Shown in pieces: positions 11,305-22,718 of a stretch of DNA of 64,000 nucleotides; the first letter of the stretch is position 1, and every line of letters begins with the position of its first letter. The notes beneath the pieces were generated by a model. That model made no database searches. It saw only the letters and a list, made by a program, of their open reading frames with translations, and was not told where the DNA came from. The translations under genes were made by a program, and so were the position numbers. The DNA is from Russula earlei (Eukaryota; Basidiomycota; Agaricomycetes; Russulales; Russulaceae): positions 62,001-126,000 of the forward strand of contig JAGFNK010000085.1 of the NCBI GenBank assembly GCA_025769875.1, read 5' to 3'.

Positions 11305-11940
11305 GAAATTAAAACTGCTATATCTCAACAGTTTCTCAACAGATTGCCTTGAAACTTTGACAGTAGAACCTTATATACTGTATCTATGTGCAGCTAAAAT
11401 GTGGGAGCCTAATATTTAGTTCTTGAAATGTCAATTTTTGGGTGCTGACATGAGTGCAAAACTTTGAACTGCCATATCTCAACTGTTTCTGAATCAATTG
11501 ACTTGGAACTTTGACAGTGGGATCTCATGTACTGTATCTAGGTGCGGCCCAAGAGTTGGGGTCTAATTCTTTGTCTTGAAGTTTCGATTTTTGGGTGCAA
11601 TCTGAGTGTGAAATTTCAAACTGCCATATCTCAACCATTTCTCAATGGATTGCCTTGAAACTTGGACAGTGGGATCTCATGTAATGTGTCTAGGTGCAGC
11701 CAAAGAGTTGGTGTCTAATTATCAGTTCTTGAAGTTTTGATTTTTGGGTGCCCATCTGTGTGTGATTTTTCAAACTGTCATATCTCAACCATTTCTTGAT
11801 GGATTGCCTTGAAACTTGGACAGTAGAACCTCATGTACTGTATCCAGAGGCAGCCAAATAATTGGTTTCACTTGTTGAATTTTCATGTTTTGGGGTGCTG
11901 ACCCCAAGCATGATAAAATTACATTATCCCTACAGCTGAG
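11305..11940 (+). repeat. E1 left subterminal array, four units of about 153 bp
   Basis: The core CCATATCTCAACYRTTTCT recurs at about 11321, 11475, 11627 and 11781, a spacing of 152-154 bp. Each is followed by GATTGMCTTGRAACTTTGACAG and CTGTATCTAGGTGCAGC. Units are 75-85 % alike by eye. The same array is found inverted at 22.08-22.72 kb, direct at 26.4-26.97 kb and inverted at 29.64-30.2 kb, so it marks the ends of one element family. Confidence 0.85.
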
Positions 11941-12814
11941 CACATGATATGATACAACTATTTATGACGTAGCATGTGAGAAGGGCATGTTCATGGGACC
12001 AGACAAGGACTGACGGAAGAGCGATAAGACAAAATCGAAATGATGATGCGAGGCGTGTGTTGAGGCAGTGATTGCGATTGCATGTGAAGGGGTGAGGCGA
12101 GGCAATGGTGGGCTGTGAGCCCTCAAGTACGGCGGCAGCAAATGATGATGAACGATGGGGGGGTGGCTCGGCAGGTCGGACCAACGTGGTGAGTGACAGT
12201 GTGCTGCTGTTGGGCACCTTTCGGCATTTCTTGTGCATGACGTGGCATTCGCGCACTATGATCGTCACATTTCACACCGCTTACCCCTCTCACACTTCAA
12301 AAAATGCAGCTTTTTATTATGCGAGCCATCAGGAAATGTCTTCCATATGTGGTGCGTCATACTTACCTGAAACCAGGAAATTGCTGTTGACCCTTGGACA
12401 TGAAAGCTTGCTCCATTCACCTGGCTCATCCACAACATAACCCTCAAAATAGAGCTGAAGGTTCCCTTCACTGACCATGGGAAGCTTTCCCTGGTCCTGT
12501 CCAACAACGGAAGAGGCAAATGCGAGTGGCGGCGTTCAAGTTTCGAACTGTCAGTGGCCAGCCACGTGTGAGCCAGCAGAGTGGTGACTGGAGGAAGGAT
12601 GAGTTTTGTACATATGGCAGGGAAAAATAACATTGCACACCTTCATTGTTTTGTCAACTTTTCATTTTGCTCTCCCACACAGTGTACCACAGTATTGTAT
12701 GTGTGTGGTCTCAAGCAAGACCTGGAACTTGCACGTCACAGGTTCCCTCCTCTGCAGCAAGTTCAGATGCGCGCCGACAGGCATGTGCAAGCAGGCATCT
12801 CACATAAAGGATAA

Positions 12815-13445
12815 AGAGTGGATCTTCCGCTGACAAGATATCTGGCATGCAGAAATTGAGGACCTGCGTCATCTCCTCGTGCCACCACTTGTCATGGCCC
12901 TGCGTCCATGGAACTTTGTTCCCTGTGTGCCTAAGAACGAGGATGTGCTCAACATGCGGGCAGACCTTCAGTTCTGAATCAACTATTGCTTTGGTTGCAA
13001 TAGTCTTCCCACCATGACGCCCTTCACCAGCAATAAGGACAACGCGGCTCTGGCAGTCATTGATATGGTCACAATGTGCCTCTGCAGAGAAGCCAGCAAA
13101 CACAACAGAGTGGATGGCACCGATGAGCGCTACACGCAAGGAGGCCAGCGACCGCTTGCCATGCTATAGGAAGGTAGATAGAGACGGCATTGCCTTAATT
13201 GATGCCGAGAGATTTTCAGTACATTGGCAACACTAGAAGTTTCATGTGGCAGTTCAGCATAGGGATCTGTTGGGCTCATCGGCTTCGTAAATGATAGCAG
13301 TCTGGGAGAGATGAGCAATCAGACATGGAGATACCTGGAAATGGCTCTTGATCAACCATAATCTATAACGGTATGGACCTTGTTGGGATGTTTGAATGCC
13401 TAACGGTCTACACTGTTGTACGACACATTCAGACCTATGGGAATG
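12815..13445 (-). pseudogene. Acetyl-CoA synthetase gene fragment (E1 left arm)
   Basis: Read on -, the segment encodes parts of the adenylation domain of acetyl-CoA synthetase: [75 protein letters not shown] and AEDPLFILY. Two or more frameshifts and stops break it. An intron-like insert lies between HPNK and AIIYEADEP, and the homology stops after FILY at GTGAGA, a plausible donor, so genomic DNA and not cDNA was copied. ATP-binding and C-terminal domains are missing. It is non-functional as an enzyme and is the mirror copy of 20594-21220. Confidence 0.85.
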
Positions 13446-13499
13446 AGGCGACATGAGGGATGGTGTGGGGTGTATTACTTATGTCAGCAGCGTCTCTGG

Positions 13500-14035
13500 C
13501 ACTGGCGGTGTGGAGGCTGTTTCTGCTCCTCCTGAGGTGGTGAGTGACTAAGCTCAGGTCTGGGGCCTTCTTGGACAATGTGTGTTGCATGAGACTAAAA
13601 CGACGGTCGGGGTTGAGACCAAGATGGTGGCATGGACGAGCTCAGGCGATGGCTGTGAGCAAAACTGAAGTGGTGGAAGAAGCCAGACAAAGCTGACATT
13701 GTAGGGGCTGGCTGGACCAAAGTAACGGTGGCTAGAGGGGACGACAAGGAGGCTGAGACTGCGGCAACTGGGACTTAGACAGCAAGGCGGCACATGTGGC
13801 CAACAGAATGGCCAACAGAACTGAAATGACTAGATGGTGGATGAAGCAGGTGCAGATGGACGAGAGGCAGCAGTGGGCAGGACAGGGGCCATGATGGCGA
13901 CAACTTGGCAAGGCCAAGAATGGAGCAGCTGATGAAGCTATGACGGGGGTTGATGGTGGATGAGGGCAGAGGGGACTGGGGGTGGTGGTAATTGGGGAGT
14001 CCAACTCCGACTCCGAGACGGTTGAGATGTCTTCA
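13500..14035 (-). mobile_element. Gag-like low-complexity block (E1 left arm)
   Basis: Ser/Pro/Val/Ala-rich reading frames on - match the block at 18.96-19.58 kb on + and resemble the low-complexity part of the gag-like retroelement at 9-10.6 kb, but with CpG largely replaced by CA/TG. It probably descends from a retroelement inside the ancestral arm. No intact protein remains. Confidence 0.6.
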
Positions 14036-14075
14036 TTCCCAAAGAGGAAATCTTTTCATCACACCCATCACTGCC

Positions 14076-15194
14076 ATGGCTAAAGGCAAAGCAGTCTCAG
14101 AAGAAGTGCAATGGATCATCATTCATCTCAACACAACCATGTCTGCAGAGGAAATCTCCATGTATACAGATGTAAGTGAGCGAAAAGTGAAAGAGATCAT
14201 TGCCAACTTCAAGCAAAATGGTGGTGTCAAACTTTCCCGCCACTCAAAACCTCAACTCCATCGGACACTTTGTGACTATGATGTTGAGGTATGTGGCCCA
14301 ATGATCTCTTTCTCGACGAGTTGGGTATGGAACTGTTAGAGACATGTGGGGTGTCAGTATCAGTGTCAATGATATGGAGGACACTTATCAAGGCTGGCTT
14401 TAGTATGAAGAAGGTATGCACTTTCCGTTATGTACATTTCAAACTTCTGATACACAATGGACAGCTCTCACGCACTTCACTTGAGCGTAGTGAAGAAAAG
14501 TGAGCTGCATTTGCTGCATGTATCGGAACCTATTATCCAAATCAGCTTGTCTTTGTGGATGAGAGTTCTGTTGATTGCTGAACAACATACCGTGGATGAG
14601 CTTGGGCTATTCATGGCAGGAAAGCCACGCGCAAGGCATTTTTCTGTCAAGGACAACGGTGCATGACATGCAATCCATAAATGCCATGTAACTCATGATT
14701 TTCATGTGCCAGATATTCTGTCCTTCCTGCATTATCTCTCAATGATGGTATCATACACTGTGATGTTGTCGAAGGCTCTTTCGATACTGAGCTTTTCTAC
14801 ACATTCATCAATCGCCTCTTGGATTATATGCAGTCATTTCTGGCCCCCAATTCAGTCATTGTTATGGACAATTGTTGAATTCACAAGCACCCTGCCATTA
14901 TGGAGCTTATTGAATCTCGGTAAATTCTATTCATATTTATTGACAGTGTTGACACTCCTGTTCGTATTTAGGGGTATGCGTGTTGAATTTCTGCTGCCCT
15001 ACTCCCCTGATTATAACCCAATTGAGCTGGCATTTTCTGCAATGAAGTACCACCTTCACCGTAATGGAGAATACATTTGTTTTGCAATGGTGGAGCAGTC
15101 ATACACCAAAATCACTTGCACCCTTCTCAAAGTGCTATATCAGATCACACCACAAGATGTGTTTGGATGGTACAGGCATTGTGGATATGTATAG
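14076..15194 (+). pseudogene. Decayed Tc1/mariner-superfamily DDE transposase
   Basis: The N-terminal helix-turn-helix (AKGKAVSEEVQ, then SERKVKEIIANFKQNGG), the DDE-domain parts (FVDESSVD; VIVMDN; YSPDYNPIELAFS) and the C-terminal DVFGWYRHCGYV can be read. They lie in different frames with several in-frame stops and at least one degenerate intron (about 14941-14971). The catalytic D, D and E positions are visible but the gene cannot make a whole protein. The mirror position in the right arm of E1 (about 18.90-18.97 kb) has no such insert, so this copy, or a larger block carrying it, arrived in one arm only. Confidence 0.85.
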
Positions 15195-15929
15195 TCATGC
15201 TGAAACTCACTATAAATGTGAACAAATGGTGTTGAAATATGTAATGTTGTAGTGTGTGTCCACAGACTCATGAGTGGTCTCATGTGGGCTGACCAGACCA
15301 AGGAGAAAGCAGGGGTACAAACAGAATAGAGGGAACGAGTTGAATGACTGGGAGCTATGAAGTTGAACATGGGATGCGGTACGAATGTCAGGCAAAGTCT
15401 TGAAGCAGACCAGAGAAGATTAGCACAAAGGGAGGAATTGTTATTCAAGTAAGCAGCTAATGAGATTATATACAGCAGGGAGTACTAAGGTGGGCATGAT
15501 ATGAAAGGAAGCATGAAAGGGAATCGAGAACTGAAACGTGAGATCGAGGTAAAGAAAACATGAAATGCACATATCATACCCATGATACATAACATCCTAC
15601 TATTGATTACATACTCGAGAGTGACGGGGCGAGAATGGGAACACGAGGCGTTGAAGGCAGTGAGTCGCACACAAGGGGGGAGATGGAGGTGTTTAGGCTG
15701 AGAGCCCTCATGTATGGAAGTGGTGATCTTCACAATCTTGTGTGAGGACGTCTTGTAAGGTAGTCTAGACTGGTTGGGCATGTTGGCAAGGTTGAAGAAA
15801 GGACAGGAAGGGGAAAGGAGGGGCTTGGGTCAGAACGAGGAAGATACAAGAGGGCGCATGTGACCTGTGGCAAGTCCAAGGGATGTTGGCCTGATATATA
15901 TGGGTTGCTGCCAATCAATTGTGGGTGGC
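15195..15929 (-). mobile_element. LTR-like fragment and unassigned insert DNA
   Basis: This belongs to the part of the left arm lacking a right-arm counterpart. On - it has a TATA-like gtatataatctc (about 15466) followed by gaataacaattcctccc, the same architecture as the other LTR-like pieces in the window (TATA, then about 30 nt, then a CT-rich stretch). I see no coding sequence. It could be a truncated LTR hitching with, or inserted beside, the mariner copy. Confidence 0.35.
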
Positions 15930-16433
15930 ATGAAAGAACGCATGGTGGAGGCTGCAGGTGTCTCGAACTGAGAACAGTAATATGTGGTGGGAAGTTTCAG
16001 ATGGAAAACGTTGAGGACGAAATTTGGCATCACAAACCCAGGCTAACATTTGTGAGACAACAGGAAGAGAGGTAGATGGGAAGGGTCTACACTGTGAGTA
16101 TCTCTGCTGTAAACAGACCTTTATCACGTCATAAAACTTTCCTGCTAGCCCAGGAGAGTTGATCCAGAAAAAGTGAAGGGTGTAATGACCTTGTGGTGTC
16201 AGTTTGGCTGCGTTGAGTATGGGCATTCACCCAAAGGGAAGGTAGACTGTAAGAGAAGAAGGGGTAGGAAAGGAAGGAGTAGGGCAAGGACTGAAGGTGA
16301 GCAAGAGGAGGGAGAAAGGGAGGAGTGTTTGTATTCGACGTGCGCAACCGAATGCTCCATGTTTGAATAGAATTTACATAAAATATTCGTCACCTTTTTC
16401 TCTTTGCTTTGTGTCGCCTGTCGCCTTTTATTC

Positions 16434-18288
16434 ATGGGCAAGGGAGTGGTCAAACCACGCCAGAAGGCAGCCAACGCAAAAAAAACAGGCAGAGAAGAAT
16501 CCAACTCCACCTTTGACCACATCCATAGAACCATCTGCTCACCCTGCTTCTCGGGACTCTGTGGCTCATGCAACACCTAAAATTGGCACTAGAATGAGTG
16601 TGGATGCTGAGGCCGCCATGGAACCAAAAAAGAAGAACTCAGGCTGGCATGTGACACGTTCCCATGGTGCAATGGCTGGTCAATCTACTGGCAGCGACAA
16701 AACAGTGCCTGAGTCATCCTGAGCGAAAAAAACCACCCATGGCATCTCCCAGTGAGGGAGATGAAGCTCCAAATGAGCCACGACCCATCCGCCAATCTTC
16801 CGTTGCAATTTGAATGCTTCTCCAGCAGCGAAATTCTATTGATCTGGGCACAGACAATGACCACTACTCAGCTGTAGAGTCCCCTGAGCAGCAAGACAAG
16901 AGTGGCGATGACAGCAATGACAGCATCGTTGAAGTCATGGCCCGGAAGGAAAGCAAACCTGTTACTGCTACAATGTGCAAGAAAGTGGCAATAGCACAGG
17001 AGGAAGGAAACGAGTCATTTGATGATGAAAATGGTTTGTTGTGACAGTCTTTGATATTCCTACTCACCTTATGTGTTGTTTCAGAGATGTTTTTGTTCAC
17101 AGTAGAGGTGATTAATATTGCAAAAGGGAACTGCACGATTGAGATCATTATGTCCACCATACCCTGGTTCACACTGCAACAGAAGTTAGCACAACATCTC
17201 AATGTCTACCCCTCTGCACTCCATGCCCAGTATCGCCTGAGCACTGACCCCAAAGGGTCACTTCCACTTGACCTCACCACGCTAGAGCACTTTGATACCA
17301 TGATTGCCCTACTCCAGCCCCTTGTTGTTCCCCCTTGTCTTCAGAATGGGAAGCGCTCCACCCGGAAGATGAAGGAGGTCAAGGTAGTAGTGACTAACAG
17401 AGATGACGAGCTACCATCCACAGATAGTCGCCATCAGATCAAGGTGAGCACAGCAATGAGATGCTTGAAACAAATGTTGACAGACATGCAGAAAAGTACC
17501 AAGTTTGGCAGTGTTCCGAGTGACAGCAATGTGGATAGACAAAGGTCCAAAGGCAAGCTGTTCCATGAAAACAAAGTTGAGGCACAGAAGACAATCTTGA
17601 ATGCATTCTCCTGTGACATCCACAGCCTTCCGGACAAGCCCACCTTATGCTGGAAAGATCTGGTGCAACACTTATGCTATCCAATTACAGAGAGTCATCT
17701 CAACCTCTGGGCAACAATGCATGTAAGTACTACATGTTTCATTTGCAATGTCAGCTGATAATGTTGGAAGGTCAAGGATCCCAAGAAATACCCAGCAACC
17801 ACAAAGCCAGCAGAAATCAATGTGTACACTGGTGGACCTCGCTCATGAAGCCAAAGACAAATTCCTGATGTGCCTACAAATGACCTGCCTCAGCCACTCA
17901 TGGGCTATCCATATGGCTTCTTCCCTCCGTCATACCATCCCTCTCATTTTTGTTCCTTCCAAATCAATTGCCACCTCCCAATCTGATTTCAGGGCTCCCA
18001 CCTCTCCCAAACCCTGTTCTGGCAAAGACCAAGGTCCCAAGGATAGGCCCTTGGCTTGAGTACTGCGACATGCACCGTGATTGTCAAGGGGAAGACTTTA
18101 GCAAGCATGTGGACAAGTTCGACAAAGAGGGTTATCATCGCATCAACCAGCTTGTTAGAGACCATATGTCTGAGGAGAAGCTATTGAATTGGGTCAATAT
18201 TGGGAAGGGCACAGCTGATTTACTCATACAATATGCAATGGAGGATATGGAGCTGGTGAACACCAGAAGGTTTTCAATGGTTGGCTGA
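16434..18288 (+). pseudogene. Decayed hypothetical gene in the E1 spacer
   Basis: Between the arms lies one recognisable but broken gene. It has a basic N-terminus (GKGVVKPRQKAANAKK, frame lost in an A7 run at about 16478), a K/E/S-rich middle with stops near 16722 and 16813, a globular part (STIPWFTLQQKLAQHL, QYRLSTDPKG, PLVVPPCLQNGKRSTRK), and a C-terminal SAM-like part (NQLVRDHMSEEKLLNW, GKGTADLLIQYAMEDMEL). I recall similar lineage-specific proteins from Agaricomycetes but know no function. Frames change at several splice-like sites. It may be cargo captured by E1 or the remnant of an element-encoded protein; its C-terminal SAM-like helices would suit protein-protein contacts. Confidence 0.5.
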
Positions 18289-18959
18289 CTGACTGACATA
18301 GGAAAAGGACTTGCTGATGCTGACTTAGACATGGGATTGTTATGAGCGCACTACTTATTATTACAGTGCAACTTGCTCTTGTACAGTACAGTCCCTCCTT
18401 ACAACTTTGGTATATAAGCGTGAAGCAATGTAAATTCTATTCAAACCCGGAGCATGCAAACCCGGAGCATGCAGTCATGCACATTGAATACATGCACTCC
18501 CTCTCCCTTTCTCCCTTGCCTTTCTCGCTCACCCTCACTCCTTGCCCTGCCTTCCTTTCTTCCCTCCCTCTTCTCTTCCGGTCTACCTTCCCTTTGGGTG
18601 AATGCCCATACTCAACGCAGCTGAACTGACACCACAAGGTCATTATACCCTTCACTTCTTCTGGATCAACTCTCCTGGGTCTAGCAGGAACGATGTGATA
18701 AAAGTCTGTTTACAGCAGGGATACTCACAGTGTGGACCCCTCCCGTCTACCTCTCTTCCTGTTGTCTCGCAAATGTTAGCCTGGGTTTGTGATGCCAAAT
18801 TTTGTCCTCAACTCTTTCCATCTGAAACTTCCCACCACATATTTCTGTTCGCAGTTCAGGACACCTGCCTCTCCTCTGCCATGCATTCTTTCATGCCATG
18901 ATTGATCTGTATCGCCTCATATTTCTTGTTGCAGGCCATCCAGCCCTTTGCCTCCATTG

Positions 18960-19580
18960 CAAGACATCTCCGACTCCCAGATTACCACTACACCCAGTCT
19001 TGTCCATTGTCATCACCCCAGCCTCAGCCCCTCAGCCTTATCCATCCTCCCCTCTGCCCCATCCACCATCAACCCTGCATCTGTCACACCTGCTGTATCC
19101 TTATTGTCAGCCATCATAGCTTCGTCAGCTGCTCCATTCTTAGCCTTGCCAAGTCGTTGCCATCACAGCCCTTGTCCTGCCCACTGCCTGCCTCTTGTCC
19201 ATCTGCACCTGCTTCATCTGCCATCTAGTCATTTCAGTTCCATTGGCCATTCTGTTGGCCACATGTGCTGCCTTGCTGTCTCAGTCCCAGTCGCCACAGT
19301 CTCAGCCTCCTCATTGTCCCCTCTAGCTGCCATTACTTTGGTCCAGCCAGCCCCTACAATGTCAGCTTCGTCTGGCTTCTTCCACTGCTTCAGTCTTGCT
19401 CGCAGCCATCACCTGAGCTCATCCATGCCACCATCTTGGTCTCAACCCCGACCATCATTTCAGTCTCATGCAACACACATTGTCCAAGAAGGCCCCAGAC
19501 CTGAGCTTAGTCACTCGCCACCTCAGGAGGAGCAGAAACTGCCTCCACACCGCCAGTGCCAGAGATGCTGCTGACATAAG
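18960..19580 (+). mobile_element. Gag-like low-complexity block (E1 right arm)
   Basis: This is the mirror copy of 13.50-14.03 kb, with the same Ser/Pro/Ala/Val-rich frames and ending just before the solo LTR. One 208-codon frame is open but is compositionally simple and is broken in the left arm, so it is not taken as a gene. Confidence 0.6.
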
Positions 19581-19607
19581 TAATATGCCCCACGCCATCC
19601 CTCATGT

Positions 19608-20572
19608 TGTCATGAACCATTCTCTGGAGAGGGCCCTTGAAGGACCCTTCCTTATAGAAGGAAACCCAGCCTCTATGGTGTCACCCTGTTCACACGAGCA
19701 AAAGGGGTGAGTAGAGGTGTCCACAATATCGCGTGTGCATTGTTGCATGAGCGATTCTTGGCACAATCAACATACAGCAAGCCCCACTTAATGGCAACTC
19801 TTCTAACAATAAAGGACAGTATTAGGGCCCTTCTAGGGACCCTTTAGGATGACTCTAGGTGCTCTACTATGGGTACTAGCCTAGTACCAAAGACTCTACA
19901 ATGCGTTATTAGACCAACTCTAATAACTATAGAAGGAACTATAAGGCAATACTAAGGACCTTAATAGGAGTATTAGGGTCGACTCTAAGAACCCTAATGG
20001 AGCTATATAAGGGCCTTATAAGATAACACTATTCCCTAACCAAACTCCAAGTCCTCAAATGACCGGCCCTAAACTAACTAACAGGAAATGACTCAGGCTG
20101 CTCGCACGTGCACTAGATCAGCAAAACATGTGGACAATGAAAGCTCTTACTCATCAGGAAAAGCCTTCTTACTCAGCAGCTTACTGAGCATGACTGAGCA
20201 TGCTCAGTAAGCACACTCCGACTTCTTACTCAGCACTCTATTGTGCTTGATAACAAGGTCAAGACTTGTTCTCTATTTAGCAGTTCTCCTGTAGTATATA
20301 AGTGCTCAACAAAGTAGCAGACAGTCCTCAGACTGTCCATTTGTTTACGGCACTCTCTATCCCTGGGATACTCCTTTAAGGACCGTCCCCTTTGTGACTA
20401 TTCTGGCCTCCTCTCTGCGTGACTGTTCGTCTCTCACAGTGACAGTGCCTCTCTGATATCTGTTACTACTCTGGACCCTACTTCTTGCCCACGCCATCTT
20501 GGACATCTATCGACTCATCATTGAGCTTACCCCTCACTCTTGAACTGGATAGTTCAACAGTGAGTCTTGACA
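19608..20572. mobile_element. Solo LTR, 965 bp, with perfect 5 bp target duplication
   Basis: It begins TGTCA and ends TGACA (TG...CA with 5 bp inverted ends). It is flanked on both sides by CATGT (19603-19607 and 20573-20577). The mirror position in the left arm (about 13462) has the uninterrupted sequence with a single site, so both the insertion and the target duplication are shown directly. Inside there is a TATA box (gtatataag, about 20293), a hairpin ttactgagcatg...catgctcagtaag at about 20182-20211, and no coding sequence. This is the product of LTR-LTR recombination of an LTR retrotransposon, family unknown. Confidence 0.9.
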
Positions 20573-20593
20573 CATGTCACCTCATCCCTGTAG

Positions 20594-21235
20594 GTCTGAA
20601 TGTGTCGTACAACAGTGTAGACCGTTAGGCATTCAAACATCCCAACAAGGTCCATACCATCATAGATTATGGTTGATCAAGAGCCATTTCTGGGTATCTC
20701 TGTGTCTGATCGCTCATCTCTTCCAGACTGCTATCATTTATGAAGCCGATGAGCCCAACAGATCCCTATGCTGAACTGCCACACAAAACTTCTAGTGTTG
20801 CCAATGTACTGAAAATCTCTCGGCATCAATTAAGGCAATGCCATCTCTATCTACCTTCCTATGGCATGGCAAGCGGTCGCTGCCCTCCTCACATGTAGCA
20901 CTCATCAGTGCTGTCCACTCTGTTGTGTTCGCTGGCTTCTCTGCAGAGGCGCATCATGACCATATCAATGACTGCCAGAGCCGTGTTGTCCTTATTGCTG
21001 ATGAAGGGTGTTGCAGTGAAAAGACTATTGCAACCAAAGCAATAGTCAATTTGGAACTGAAGGTCTGCCCGCATGTTGAGCATGTCCTCGTTCTTAGGCA
21101 CACGGGGAATGAGGTTCTGTGGACACAGGGCCATGACAAGTGGTGGCATGAGGAGACAACACAGGTCCTCAATTTCTGCATGCCAGATATCTTGTCAGCA
21201 GAAGATCCACTCTTTATCCTTTATGTGGAATGCCT
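20594..21235 (+). pseudogene. Acetyl-CoA synthetase gene fragment (E1 right arm)
   Basis: Mirror copy of the left-arm fragment. It encodes LNVSYNSVDR, a stop, AFKHPNK, then an 80-90 nt intron-like insert (GT at about 20650, cttccag ending about 20729). It continues with [86 protein letters not shown] and AEDPLFILY, followed by GTGGAA at the splice-like boundary. At least three frame changes break it. In the intact enzyme (acetate + CoA + ATP to acetyl-CoA) this region sits in the N-terminal adenylation domain just before the TSGSTGKPKG loop, which is absent here. Confidence 0.88.
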
Positions 21236-21514
21236 GCTTGCACATGCCTGTCGGCGCGCGTCTGAACTTGCTGCAGAGGAGGGAACCTGTGACATGCAAG
21301 TTCCAGGTCTTGCTTGAGACCACACACATATGATACTGTGGTACACTGTGTGGGAGAGCAAAATGAAAGTTGACAAAATGACGAAGGTATGCAATGTTAT
21401 TTTTCCCTGCCATATGAACAAAACTCATCCTTCCTCCAGTCACCGCTCTGCTGGCTCACACACAGCCGGCCGCCTGACAGTTCGAAACTTGAACGCCGCT
21501 GCTCGTGTTTGCCT

Positions 21515-21661
21515 CTTCCATTGTTGGACAGGACCAGGGAAAGCTTCCCGTGGTCGGTGAAGGGAACCTTCAGCTCTATTTTGAGGGTTATGTTGTGGAT
21601 GAGCCAGGTGAACAGAGCAAGCTTTCATGTCCAAGGGTCAACAGCAATTTCCTGGTTTCAG
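21515..21661 (+). pseudogene. Second captured fragment of unknown origin, ending at a splice donor
   Basis: A short exon-like reading frame (GKLPVVGEGNLQLYFEGYVV, then DEPGEQSKLSC, RVNSNFLVSG) stops at a consensus donor CAG|GTAAGT at 21661. The left arm carries the mirror copy around 12.36-12.51 kb on -. I do not recognise the parent gene. The exon-donor structure suggests another host-gene piece taken as genomic DNA. Confidence 0.4.
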
Positions 21662-22079
21662 GTAAGTATGACACACCACATATGGAAGACATTTCCTGAT
21701 GGCTCGCATAATAAAAAGCCGCATTTTTTGAAGTGTGAGAGGGGTAAGCAGGTGTGAAATGCGACAATCATAGTGCAGCGAATGCTGCGTCATGCACAAG
21801 AAATGCTGAAAGGTGCCCAACAGCAGCACACTGTTGCTCACCATGTTGCTCTGACCTACCAAGCCACCCCCCCATCATTCGTCATCATTCTCCACAGCCG
21901 TACTCGAGGGCTCACAGCCCACCATTGCCTCACCTTGCCCATTCATGCGCAATTGCAATCGCTGCCTCGATGCACGCCTCACATCATCATTTCAATTTTG
22001 TCTTATCGCTCTTCCATCAGTCCTTGTCCGGTCCCATGAACGTGCCCTTCTCGCATGCTACGTCATAAATAGTTGTATC

Positions 22080-22718
22080 ATATCATGTGCTCAGCTGTAG
22101 GGATAATGTAATTTTATCATGCTTGGGGTCAGCACCCCAAAACATGAAAATTCAACAAGTGAAACCAATTATTTGGCTGCCTCTGGATACAGTACATGAG
22201 GTTCTACTGTCCAAGTTTCAAGGCAATCCATCAAGAAATGGTTGAGATATGACAGTTTGAAAAATCACACGCAGATGGGCACCCAAAAATCAAAACTTCA
22301 AGAACTGATAATTAGACACCAACTCTTTGGCTGCACCTAGACACATTACATGAGATCCCACTGTCCAAGTTTCAAGGCAATCCATTGAGAAATGGTTGAG
22401 ATATGGCAGTTTGAAATTTCACACTCAGATTGCACCCAAAAATCGAAACTTCAAGAACAAAGAATTAGACCCCAACTCTTGGGCTGCACCTAGATACAGT
22501 ACATGAGATCCCACTGTCGAAGTTCCAAGTCAATTGATTCAGAAACAGTTGAGATATGGCAGTTCAAAGTTTTGCACTCATGTCAGCACCCAAAAATTGA
22601 CATTTCAAGAACTAAATATTAGGCTCCCATATTTTAGCTGCACATAGATACAGTATATAAGGTTCTACTGTCAAAGTTTCAAGGCAATCTGTTGAGAAAC
22701 TGTTGAGATATACGTAGC
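22080..22718 (-). repeat. E1 right subterminal array (inverted, about 153 bp units)
   Basis: Reverse complement of the 11.3-11.94 kb array, with the four units in mirror order and only scattered substitutions. The final unit changes abruptly at about 22713 (cgta insertion), where E2 begins. Confidence 0.85.

Noticed and set aside
11305..11940. CRISPR-like array
   Set aside because: About 153 bp diverged tandem units without spacers, in a eukaryotic transposon end.
16199..16576. 125-codon minus ORF and its mirror
   Set aside because: No domain; lies in palindrome arm DNA.
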